Positions 1 through 7,598 of a stretch of DNA of 55,869 bases are shown here, piece after piece; the first letter of the stretch is position 1; every line of letters starts with the position of its first letter. Source of the stretch: DATFMH01 sp035267045 (GTDB lineage Bacteria; Bacteroidota; Rhodothermia; Balneolales; DATFMH01). Location: positions 1 through 55,869 of the forward strand of contig DATFMH010000029.1 in the NCBI GenBank assembly GCA_035267045.1, in the 5' to 3' direction. The notes below the pieces were generated by a model that did no database searches, was not told where the DNA came from, and saw only the letters and a list, made by a program, of their open reading frames with translations. Made by a program: the position numbers and the translations under genes.

Positions 1-432
1 CAAATTTAATTAGCTTAAATAATTTAAGTGCTTCGCGCGATTTCGCTTTGCTTACCCACTCTCAATAACCCGAAAGTATGCGGGACAAGTTCTCCCTTTC
101 CCAGATAAATCCGCGATAGGGAGAGAGGCTCTTCAATAAAACTCGAAAACAATAAAAAATTTAGGTGCAGAGTCGCTTACATTGCTATTTTTTCACAGCC
201 TCGACAGAGAAACGCTCTGATAGTAATTAAACATTATTTATTCTGAATAACCGTATCATCAACGTGAGTTCGAAATCGGAATCATGTATTATGTATCAAA
301 ACAGCTCTGTGTCGTCGATGGTCAGTCGTCAAGATATGTTATATTTTCACAGGTCGTATTCTCAATGTAATTATTACAACTCTGCGATTCTTATCCAAAC
401 CTCACGTTATTTAACTTTCCGGGTGTAAGGTT
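1..432. other. Gene-free left end of window
   Basis: I see no convincing coding region on either strand here. Two short potential hairpins are present: CCCG at 69-72 pairing with CGGG at 81-84, and TCTCCCT at 91-97 pairing with AGGGAGA at 118-124. Neither is followed by a T-run, so I do not call them terminators. The stretch could hold the end of a neighbouring transcription unit or a decayed sequence; the window edge prevents deciding. Confidence 0.5.
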
Positions 433-467
433 AATAAAAAGGTGCGGATTTTATCAACCGCACCTTT
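433..467 (-). terminator. Rho-independent terminator of the cupredoxin gene
   Basis: A perfect 10-bp inverted repeat, AAAGGTGCGG (438-447) and CCGCACCTTT (458-467), has a 10-nt loop. Read on the minus strand the stem is followed by a T-rich stretch (complement of 433-440). It lies 27 bases past the stop codon of the cupredoxin gene, so that gene is probably transcribed as its own unit. Confidence 0.85.
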
Positions 468-494
468 AATCTAATTTTCAGATTCGCGATTAAT

Positions 495-1037
495 TTACTT
501 CTTAACGATCAGCTTACCTTTCATACCCGCAGCATAGTGTCCGGGAAATGTACAGATAAATTCATATTTTCCAGTTTTGGCAGGAACTGTAAAAGTCACA
601 GAATCTGAATTTCCGCCACTTACGATACCGGTATGTGCAATGATCTTATCTTTTACATCAGGTGCAATGTATCCGTTTTTCCTGGCTTGTGACGATTTAT
701 TAGCTACTTCCATCGGATTAGCATTCATTTTAAGCAACACCCAGTCGTGCGACATTGCATTAGCCGGCAACTTACTGTAATTATGTAAGATGACTTTCAT
801 TTTTTGTCCGGGCCTGGCTTCAATACTTTTTAAAATATATTGGGGTTTACCATTGTCACCTTTAACTTTTTTACCGACGGTCACACCCGATTCTTTTTGT
901 GAAATCGTAAATTTCATCTGGTTTGTACCTATGATATTTAGCGTTCTTACATTTTGTGCATACACAACGGATAAACCTGCAAAAAGTAATATGATGAATA
1001 ATGTTAATGTTTTCGCCAATGATTTTAATGATTTCAT
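495..1037 (-). CDS. Azurin/auracyanin-like blue copper protein, exported
   Basis: Small exported cupredoxin expected to carry electrons in the periplasm or at the membrane face. Residues 1-27 form a signal peptide ending in VYAQ. The four type-1 copper ligands are visible (numbering from 1037): His97 in the SHDWVLL motif, then Cys162, His167 and Met172 in the CTFPGH-YAAGM region. The Cys-x4-His-x4-Met spacing is the auracyanin spacing, one residue longer than classical azurin. An in-frame ATG exists at 1049, but the ATG at 1037 has GGAAG five bases before it and a better signal peptide, so I chose it. The gene stands alone, with a terminator behind it and a palindromic repeat about 94 bp upstream. 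The partner oxidase or donor is not in the window. Confidence 0.88.
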   Translation of the reverse strand: MKSLKSLAKTLTLFIILLFAGLSVVYAQNVRTLNIIGTNQMKFTISQKESGVTVGKKVKGDNGKPQYILKSIEARPGQKMKVILHNYSKLPANAMSHDWVLLKMNANPMEVANKSSQARKNGYIAPDVKDKIIAHTGIVSGGNSDSVTFTVPAKTGKYEFICTFPGHYAAGMKGKLIVKK

Positions 1038-1129
1038 GATAACTTCCATTTTTAATAATCCTTATTTTCATTCGAACCCCCCATCATAGTCTGTCCGTAG
1101 CCGACAATAATGGGGGCATATGATCTATA

Positions 1130-1274
1130 AGAAGGCTTTGCAAAACCAGGATCTTTGAACAAGATCAAGGCCAGAGGAATTTTAAAACCACAGTCCCGAA
1201 AGCTTTAGGGATGAGGATTTTAGAATCCCGATAACGCAGATATTGGGCAAAAAGACGTTTTTGCAAAGCCTTCT
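1130..1274. repeat. Palindromic MITE-like element, copy 1
   Basis: The element has perfect 16-bp terminal inverted repeats, AGAAGGCTTTGCAAAA (1130-1145) and its complement (1259-1274). Just outside or overlapping the ends lies a direct repeat TATAA (1126-1130 and 1274-1278), which could be a target-site duplication. Internally an imperfect stem (1177-1189 with 1215-1227) encloses a small hairpin, TCCC 1194-1197 with GGGA 1208-1211. It shares its left end, CAAGATCAA (1160-1168) and AGATATTGGGCAAAA (1238-1252) with the copy at 6591-6730. There is no room for a protein, so it would be non-autonomous. The rest of the 1050-1428 gap shows nothing else I can name. Confidence 0.8.
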
Positions 1275-1428
1275 ATAAATGAAAATGATTGTTAACACAA
1301 TTATACATTCTCAGTCATTAATTATATCTATACCTACAACTAATACGATTGGATAATGTTATATAATTAATAGATGGAGCAAATGGTAAGTTGTTGGTAG
1401 TTAGTAGCAGGCAGGCCCCAATCACATT

Positions 1429-2253
1429 TTATATATTCTTTCCTGCTGATATGGCTTCCCGTACACTTCCATGTTCGAGTAATAATTCATTAGCCTCATC
1501 GTAACCCAGGTTCGGCAAAGCTTCCATAATCATTCGGGTTCCCCTGTCGATAAGCTTATCGTTGGTAAGTTGCATATCTACCATCTTATTGTCTTGAACA
1601 CGGCCGAGTTTTATCATCACACTTGTACTGATCATATTGAGTACCAGTTTCTGGGCTGTTCCCGCTTTCATACGTGTACTACCGGTAACAAATTCCGGCC
1701 CCACCGGCACTTCTATCGGGTAATCAGCCTCCAGACTCACGGGAACATCAATATTGCAGGTTATAGCTCCTGTCAAAACACCATGTTCTTTACATCTTTT
1801 TATGGCGCCAACGACATAAGGGGTCGTTCCAGATGCGGCTATCCCAATCAAAACGTCCTTTTTATTGATCTTATACTCCTGCAAATCGCGCCATGCTCCT
1901 TCCGGATCATCTTCAGCAAATTCTTTTGCTTTGCGTATGGCACTGTCGCCTCCCGCTATCAATCCGATGACCATCCCTTCTTCAGCACCAAAAGTCGGTG
2001 GGAGCTCCGAAGCATCTACAATCCCCAGCCGTCCGCTGGTACCGGAACCGATATAGAATAATCGCCCGCCGCTAAACATTTTATCAACAATAACATCCAC
2101 CAGTTGTTCAATTGCCGGAATCACCTTTTCAACGGCCAGAGGTACGGATTTATCCTCCTTGTTAATATTTACAAGTAACTCCCTGGTGCTCATTCTTTCC
2201 AGGTGACGATATTTGGATGCTTCCTCTGTAATCTTTTCCATACAACTTGTCAT
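1429..2253 (-). CDS. murQ: N-acetylmuramic acid 6-phosphate etherase MurQ
   Basis: MurQ cleaves the lactyl ether of MurNAc 6-phosphate to give GlcNAc 6-phosphate and D-lactate in the cytoplasm, the step that returns cell-wall muramic acid to amino-sugar metabolism. The protein is one SIS sugar-phosphate domain. The GSGTSGRLG phosphate loop is at 69-77, followed by DASELPPTFG; Glu83 and Glu114 fall where the E. coli acid/base pair is described. The C-terminal half carries the family motif GSTRMKAGTAQK. Length 274 is slightly short for the family. The ATG at 2241 (residue 5) is an equally possible start; neither has a strong ribosome site. It is the last gene of the amidase-kinase-murQ operon, 70 bp after the kinase. 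Confidence 0.95.
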   Translation of the reverse strand: MTSCMEKITEEASKYRHLERMSTRELLVNINKEDKSVPLAVEKVIPAIEQLVDVIVDKMFSGGRLFYIGSGTSGRLGIVDASELPPTFGAEEGMVIGLIAGGDSAIRKAKEFAEDDPEGAWRDLQEYKINKKDVLIGIAASGTTPYVVGAIKRCKEHGVLTGAITCNIDVPVSLEADYPIEVPVGPEFVTGSTRMKAGTAQKLVLNMISTSVMIKLGRVQDNKMVDMQLTNDKLIDRGTRMIMEALPNLGYDEANELLLEHGSVREAISAGKNI

Positions 2254-2323
2254 TCAAATTTAAGGCCGCAGAAAACGAATAATTGTTCACTCATATTTAA
2301 TCACTGCTTTGTACCTTAAATTA

Positions 2324-3178
2324 TTAAAAATCTCTTTGTAAGTGATATTCTACCAATCCCTCCATCGGATCTTTTATCACTTTATTCAAATGTAAATGTC
2401 TATCCTTTAGCAAAATATTGAGAATGTCTCTATTATAATAAGCGACAGAACCAACAAAACTTATCATATATTTATGACTTTCCGAATAGTGTAAAATGTG
2501 TCGATTGATGAATTCGGAAAATGCTGATTCCACTAACTTTTTAATAAAGGGATGCTCCCGAAATTCGTTACTGAAACGGGAGAAACTGGATACATACCTG
2601 TTGGGATTAGGTTTACTGTAAACGGCATCCAGAACATCCTTTCGCGACATATCAAAGCGTTTTTCCAATTCCGTCATTAAATCAGCCGGTATCTCACGAT
2701 AAAAATAACTCTGTATGATTTTCTTACCTATTTGAGCCCCACTGCCCTCATCACCGAGTATAAAACCAAGAGACGGAATCTGATTGATAACCTGGTATCC
2801 GTTATATACACCTGAGTTCGAACCTGTTCCCAGGATACAAACTATTCCCTCTTCATCACCGCAACAAGATCTGGCTGCACCGATTAAATCGGAATGTACT
2901 TCTACCCTTATTCTAACATCGAAAACTTTTCTTAATGCATCCGATATAACCTTTTTCCTATCACTATTGGTACAACCTGCTCCATAAAAATAAACCCGGT
3001 TCACGCCTTTAAGTGTAGACTTATTATCTAAGATATCCTGTAATAACTGCTGAATATCTTCCTTTGAATGATAATATGGATTGATGCCTTCCGTCTTGAA
3101 GAAGTCACGATTCCTTTCAGCATCGATATGACACCAATTGGTCTTTGTTGATCCGCTGTCAGCTATTAAGAGGCTCAT
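2324..3178 (-). CDS. BadF/BadG-type N-acetyl amino-sugar kinase (MurK/NagK-like)
   Basis: ASKHA-fold kinase of the BadF/BadG/BcrA family that includes N-acetylglucosamine kinase and the MurNAc kinase MurK. The ATP-binding phosphate-1 loop is at the N-terminus (ADSGSTKTNW), the second core motif is CILGTGSNSG, and ILGDEGSGAQIGK follows, as in NagK/MurK proteins. I chose the ATG at 3178; the upstream TTG at 3181 adds only one codon. It lies 6 bp after the amidase stop and upstream of murQ, which suggests that it makes MurNAc 6-phosphate for MurQ. That substrate is inferred from context; GlcNAc or GlcN kinase activity is possible. Confidence 0.82.
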   Translation of the reverse strand: MSLLIADSGSTKTNWCHIDAERNRDFFKTEGINPYYHSKEDIQQLLQDILDNKSTLKGVNRVYFYGAGCTNSDRKKVISDALRKVFDVRIRVEVHSDLIGAARSCCGDEEGIVCILGTGSNSGVYNGYQVINQIPSLGFILGDEGSGAQIGKKIIQSYFYREIPADLMTELEKRFDMSRKDVLDAVYSKPNPNRYVSSFSRFSNEFREHPFIKKLVESAFSEFINRHILHYSESHKYMISFVGSVAYYNRDILNILLKDRHLHLNKVIKDPMEGLVEYHLQRDF

Positions 3179-3184
3179 CAATAA

Positions 3185-6100
3185 TTAATTACTAAGATAT
3201 TTCATCACTGCCTTCATCGTATTATTTCTGCTTTGTTGACCTAAAATAGTCTCAAAAGGGAATCCAAATACCACCACCCTGTAAGTTCCCCTGAATCCTA
3301 TCGCCGCACTAAAATGATTTTCATTATATCGTAAAATCGTATGTGATAGTTGATGATAAGGTATGATGGCATCAGGTGCTTCTACAGTATAAATTTTCGG
3401 GTTATATGTGGTATTAAAAGTAATTTTGCTCATTTCCGGCATAAAAGTGGAATCAGATGCAAAAACATCACCCTGTTTAACCGCCCAATTTGTATCGAGT
3501 TGATATTTTAACACATGAGTTGCAAAAGTTATATCCGTACTATCCGCCAGTGTATTTCTGAACAGGTCGGATGCCACATAAGCACCGGATACAAATAAAT
3601 TTCCTCCACCATAACAGTAATTTTTTATTTCTTTCTTTAATGTCCTGGGGAACGTCTTGTATCTGTATTCATGTAATGTATCTTTTTCTCCCTCCAAAAG
3701 ATCCGGGGGTACGCGTTTTTGCTCACCTAAAATCAGATCAACATATCGATACCGGTTTAACGTAATCGTACTATCCATAACAGCACTCTCACTCGTCGAT
3801 ACGAAAGAATATCCGGCATTTTTTATCGCCTTACCATGAATATATGGATAATCAAAAGTGTTTCCGGGGATTACTTTCGTTTCATAGTTGCTATGACTTG
3901 CTCCGACACCGGGATCATCATTTGTTTTATAGCGGGAATTTATACTAAAATCATATTGAGGTCCCGTGTAACTGATGTTATAATGATCAGCAACTCCCTG
4001 ATCCAGAAAATTCTCAAATCCTTCCATATGTTTATTTTCAAGCACAGCCGGTTCCGATATCCTCGTGAATCCATTGACTATTAATACGGTTGCCTTGCCA
4101 TTTTCCATTTTACAGACCGATAATACCTGGGATGGAAAACTTTCTCCACCTTCGTTGAGTGCTGCGACCTTAAAACTATATATTTTCCCGGGTTTCAGAT
4201 TCCTCATCGTCGTTTCAGGTTGATTGACAACATGGCCATTATCAAAATCACCATCTCCCACCCGGGTATAAAGAATATATTTATCGGGTTTGGCTGTGGG
4301 TTCCAGGCTGTCAATCGTTGGTTTCCATTGTAAGTGAACACCATCATCACCGGTAAATTGAGCCTGAAAATGAGTGACAGGTAAAGGCTGTACAATATAT
4401 TTGTAGTGATACTCGGTAGCTATAAACTTTAACATGGCCTTATATATAGCCCTGCTGACTGTGAATCGAAATTTGGGATCTTGTGCAAATTTCATATCCT
4501 CGAAATTCTGATGTGCCAGTAATTCAAGTAATGCAGATGGCACATTGGGCCGTGCCGCTTCACTGTACATTCCATTTTCCAACGATCGACGATTCCAGGT
4601 CGAATCGTATTTTGTTCGGATATCATGGACAATCTGGGTTTGAAGGATATCGGCAAAATCCCGGTTGGCGAGGCGGGATACCCCATCCGGAAAAACCCGT
4701 GAAGAATCCACGTCGTCCAGGCTGTAAATAGATAATGTACCCACCGTACTGTCATGGCCAACAATGCCGGCATCTGTATGAAAAGCCAGGGATAAATCGA
4801 CAGGGATACCAAGGCCAACTTTGCGGTCACGGTTAGGGCCGTCCGGTGAACCTTTCAAATAATCAACCCATTCCCCACGCGACTGGTAATCATCCACATA
4901 GTCATTCGAATCAGCGTGAAGATTATAAACCAGTGTATCCGGCATGCCGGCAAATTGCAGGTAGTAACGTGCCCCTTCGAGATAACGGGGCCTTCCGCTG
5001 GTCTTGCCATTTCTGGAAATATCTCCCATGCCGCCGCCAAAACGTACAGCATCGGCAGTTATCATCGAACCGGTACCCTTCGTTTGATTTGTCAATACTA
5101 CTTTATCACTATCAGGATGATAACCAGCCGAGAATTTAAAACGGCCTAAATAAATCCAGGTGCCACCACCAATTTTTTGATTAACAATAAACCGAGTTTT
5201 AATCCCCTCATGATATACCTTATAGTGTGCATCGCTGACATTATTTGATGAATCATGGTAAGAAACATAGACAGCATAAAAACCGGTAACCGGGATTTCA
5301 GGGATCCAACTAACACTCGCATCAGCCGTATCTTTGGCATTAATTTGCCGATAGCTTCCCAAGCGAAAAGGATTTGTATTCTCTTTATAAGGTGGATGTC
5401 CAACGGCAAAACCTGTTGTATCACCCTTTTGCCATTTTTTAGATCCGCCCGTTGATTTTTCGACATAATATTTCGCATTACCAGGAGTATCATTGTCTAC
5501 AATTACTTCATGCGTCTGGATATCCCGTTCACGGGCCACAAAGACATTTGCCCCGGCATTATCCAACATGGGTATCAGGTAATGAATGGTAAAAGATAAT
5601 GGCAGTTTGTCCTCCACCGATTCGAAGAGTCGCGGCCGCTGCCATTCCCATCGATCTCTCATATTGCTATAATACCAACCATGACTTGGCCACAAAGCTA
5701 TGGTATGATTAGCTAAACCTTCTGAAGCGACATACGGCTTGCTTATATCGCGAACAACCGGTAATGCCCGAACCGTATCTCTTTGAGGCATTCTCGACTG
5801 ATCATAATTCAATGTATTCTTCCGGTAAAAATTGGGAATTAACGATTGTATTGGTTCATTTAAAGTGTAGAGAGTCACATGATAATTGCGATAGCGTCGC
5901 CCCAAATATTTTCTCACCGACTCATAAATGGTATTTGTGTTTTGGGGACGAAAGGGAATTTTCGAAAGATCTTCAGAGAGATGGATGTCAATATTTTTTT
6001 TAGCCGGATTAACAGCAACACTATCAATATATACGGTATTAGGAATCCCGGGATTAATTTTCCCGTAAAAATTGTCAGCTAACAATTTCTCTATATCTTT

Positions 6101-6229
6101 ATGAACCCTGATCTCAGTTTTACTAAGACCTGAATAATCATAATTTCTGCTTGTTCTGGATATCGTAGCACATGAGGCAAGAACTACTGAAACCGTAAGT
6201 ATCAAAATCCAACTTTTAAATAATTTCAT
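3185..6229 (-). CDS. Lipoprotein N-acetylmuramoyl-L-alanine amidase with inserted golvesin-like domain and Fn3
   Basis: Large (1014 aa) predicted lipoprotein; the signal peptide ends in the lipobox VVLASC with Cys20. It should cut the bond between MurNAc and L-Ala in peptidoglycan. An Amidase_3 fold appears in two pieces: His183 (WPSHGWYY) and Glu203/Glu206 in the first, His484 (AFHTDAG) and Glu569 (SALLELLAHQN) in the second. These fit the zinc ligands and catalytic Glu. Residues about 250-398 between them resemble the golvesin/xanthan-lyase type beta-sandwich (YVSYHDSSNNVSDAHYKVYH, VRFGGG). A fibronectin type III domain lies at about 614-708, then a C-terminal region of about 300 residues that I do not recognise. 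Similar proteins are often labelled xanthan lyase. It is the first gene of the operon with the kinase and murQ. Confidence 0.8.
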   Translation of the reverse strand: MKLFKSWILILTVSVVLASCATISRTSRNYDYSGLSKTEIRVHKDIEKLLADNFYGKINPGIPNTVYIDSVAVNPAKKNIDIHLSEDLSKIPFRPQNTNTIYESVRKYLGRRYRNYHVTLYTLNEPIQSLIPNFYRKNTLNYDQSRMPQRDTVRALPVVRDISKPYVASEGLANHTIALWPSHGWYYSNMRDRWEWQRPRLFESVEDKLPLSFTIHYLIPMLDNAGANVFVARERDIQTHEVIVDNDTPGNAKYYVEKSTGGSKKWQKGDTTGFAVGHPPYKENTNPFRLGSYRQINAKDTADASVSWIPEIPVTGFYAVYVSYHDSSNNVSDAHYKVYHEGIKTRFIVNQKIGGGTWIYLGRFKFSAGYHPDSDKVVLTNQTKGTGSMITADAVRFGGGMGDISRNGKTSGRPRYLEGARYYLQFAGMPDTLVYNLHADSNDYVDDYQSRGEWVDYLKGSPDGPNRDRKVGLGIPVDLSLAFHTDAGIVGHDSTVGTLSIYSLDDVDSSRVFPDGVSRLANRDFADILQTQIVHDIRTKYDSTWNRRSLENGMYSEAARPNVPSALLELLAHQNFEDMKFAQDPKFRFTVSRAIYKAMLKFIATEYHYKYIVQPLPVTHFQAQFTGDDGVHLQWKPTIDSLEPTAKPDKYILYTRVGDGDFDNGHVVNQPETTMRNLKPGKIYSFKVAALNEGGESFPSQVLSVCKMENGKATVLIVNGFTRISEPAVLENKHMEGFENFLDQGVADHYNISYTGPQYDFSINSRYKTNDDPGVGASHSNYETKVIPGNTFDYPYIHGKAIKNAGYSFVSTSESAVMDSTITLNRYRYVDLILGEQKRVPPDLLEGEKDTLHEYRYKTFPRTLKKEIKNYCYGGGNLFVSGAYVASDLFRNTLADSTDITFATHVLKYQLDTNWAVKQGDVFASDSTFMPEMSKITFNTTYNPKIYTVEAPDAIIPYHQLSHTILRYNENHFSAAIGFRGTYRVVVFGFPFETILGQQSRNNTMKAVMKYLSN

Positions 6230-6590
6230 TTACAGAGTTTGAACAATAAAATTTATACCTGAATAATTTAACGGATAACAACCTTCATAATCCCGAAACA
6301 GTTATTCCCCAATAATGACTGATTAAAATAACAAGTTGATATAAGATCCACATTTATTATTACCAAATATTACAAATATGACGTGCTGTTTTTTTTACAA
6401 TGGTCATTTATGCTTTTAAAATGGGGCCGATGTGTTATTTACATAATAATTATATCAACGTTGTTTGTAAACGTCCAAACAAATCTATGTCAATATAGAA
6501 GTAGTTTTCAATAAACATTGATCTTTTTTATTTAACTTCAAAGTAACCAATCATCAAGATCCAAATTAGCTGTGCCATAATTCATTCATA
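6230..6590. other. Intergenic, divergent promoter region
   Basis: AT-rich spacer between the minus-strand amidase operon and the plus-strand kynA. It should hold the amidase operon promoter; the only candidate I see is described separately at 6480-6511. No small gene or terminator is visible. The rest of the gap up to kynA is the palindromic repeat and a 53-bp leader. Confidence 0.45.
6480..6511 (-). promoter_or_regulatory. Candidate Bacteroidota-type promoter for the amidase-kinase-murQ operon
   Basis: On the minus strand TAGATTTG (complement of 6480-6487) matches the TAnnTTTG -7 element, and TTG (complement of 6509-6511) lies 21 bp upstream of it instead of the usual 19. The start would give a leader of about 240 bases before the amidase ATG. 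The spacing is off, so this is tentative. Confidence 0.3.
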
Positions 6591-6730
6591 GAAAGCTTTG
6601 CAAAACCCGGGATTTTGTTCAAGATCAAAGCTCGAGTGACTTCGATACCGCAGCATATTAGCCATATGTAGGGATTTCGAAGTCGCGTAAATGTAGATAT
6701 TGGGCAAAAGAACGGTTTTGCAAGGCCTTC
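6591..6730. repeat. Palindromic MITE-like element, copy 2
   Basis: This is a second copy, in the same orientation, of the element at 1130-1274. Terminal inverted repeats of 17 bp (6591-6607 and 6714-6730) match at 15 positions. It shares CAAGATCAA (6620-6628) and AGATATTGGGCAAAA (6695-6709) with copy 1. The centre differs: here the stem is GACTTCGA (6638-6645) with TCGAAGTC (6677-6684), enclosing CATAT (6654-6658) with ATATG (6664-6668). No exact target duplication is visible. It ends 53 bp before the kynA start, so its right end may be in that gene's promoter or leader. Confidence 0.8.
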
Positions 6731-6783
6731 TCGCAACATTATGAGGAAGAATGTAATGGTTAAATAAATGATTAGGAGATTTT

Positions 6784-7566
6784 ATGACACTGACTTACAC
6801 AAAATATCTGAAAGTCGACAAATTATTAAATATGCAGCAGACACGTTCCAAACCGGAGGAACATGACGAAACATTATTTATCATAATACATCAAACCTAC
6901 GAATTATGGTTTAAACAAATATTACACGAATTCGATTTATTACGAAAAGAACTGGAAGCCGGCCACACCTGGAATAGTATTAAAACTTTCCGCCGCATAT
7001 TGGTAATTTTGAAAACGGTTGTTGGACAAACGGATATTCTCGAGACGATGACCCCACTGTCATTTAATCATTTCCGGGGTTATTTGGAAAATGCCAGCGG
7101 GTTTCAATCTACCCAGTTTCGTGAAATTGAAACTCTTTGTGGGTTACATTACCCGGAAAAACTTGATTATCTTGATGAAGATACAAAGCTTAACAAACGC
7201 CTGAAAAAGAGATTTAAAGAACGGACATTATGGGAATCGTTCTGCCTTTTTCTGTCTAAAAAAAGTTATCAAATTGAGAAACCCAAACGCGTAAATGACA
7301 GCGGATTCATTTTCGAACCCTCCGAAAAGAATCAGGAAATATTAGTTCATATTATGAAAAATGACCATGAAATCGCTCTCCTGAGCGAGTTATTTGTAGA
7401 TTTTGACGAAGGGCTGCAGGAATGGCGTTACAGGCATGTAAAAATGGTAGAACGAACAATCGGTACAAAAGTGGGAACAGGTGGTTCTGACGGGGTTGAT
7501 TATCTTAAAAGCACATTACATCAAATGATCTTTCCGGATTTATGGGCAATCAGAACAAAATTATGA
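6784..7566 (+). CDS. kynA: Tryptophan 2,3-dioxygenase
   Basis: Cytoplasmic heme enzyme that opens the indole ring of L-tryptophan to N-formylkynurenine, the first step of the kynurenine route. Hallmarks: distal His36 in IIIHQTYELWFKQ, the substrate-binding FRGY at 97-100 with ENASGFQSTQFREIE, the heme ligand His218 in EWRYRHVKMVERTIG, and the GTGGSDGVDYL loop at 231-241. Length 260 is near the short end for bacterial enzymes. A good ribosome site, AGGAG, lies 6 bases before the ATG, unlike many genes here. It is followed after 32 bp by the kynureninase gene. The formamidase that should act between them is absent from the window. Confidence 0.95.
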   Translation: MTLTYTKYLKVDKLLNMQQTRSKPEEHDETLFIIIHQTYELWFKQILHEFDLLRKELEAGHTWNSIKTFRRILVILKTVVGQTDILETMTPLSFNHFRGYLENASGFQSTQFREIETLCGLHYPEKLDYLDEDTKLNKRLKKRFKERTLWESFCLFLSKKSYQIEKPKRVNDSGFIFEPSEKNQEILVHIMKNDHEIALLSELFVDFDEGLQEWRYRHVKMVERTIGTKVGTGGSDGVDYLKSTLHQMIFPDLWAIRTKL

Positions 7567-7598
7567 CAAACAATAGTAACAGATAATCCAAAATTATT

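Noticed and set aside
69..124. Two short inverted repeats in the left gene-free stretch
   Set aside because: Stems of 4 and 7 bp without T-run or conservation evidence; chance pairing is likely.
1196..1212. Independent terminator hairpin downstream of murQ
   Set aside because: The hairpin is the central part of repeat copy 1, more than 200 bp after the murQ stop.
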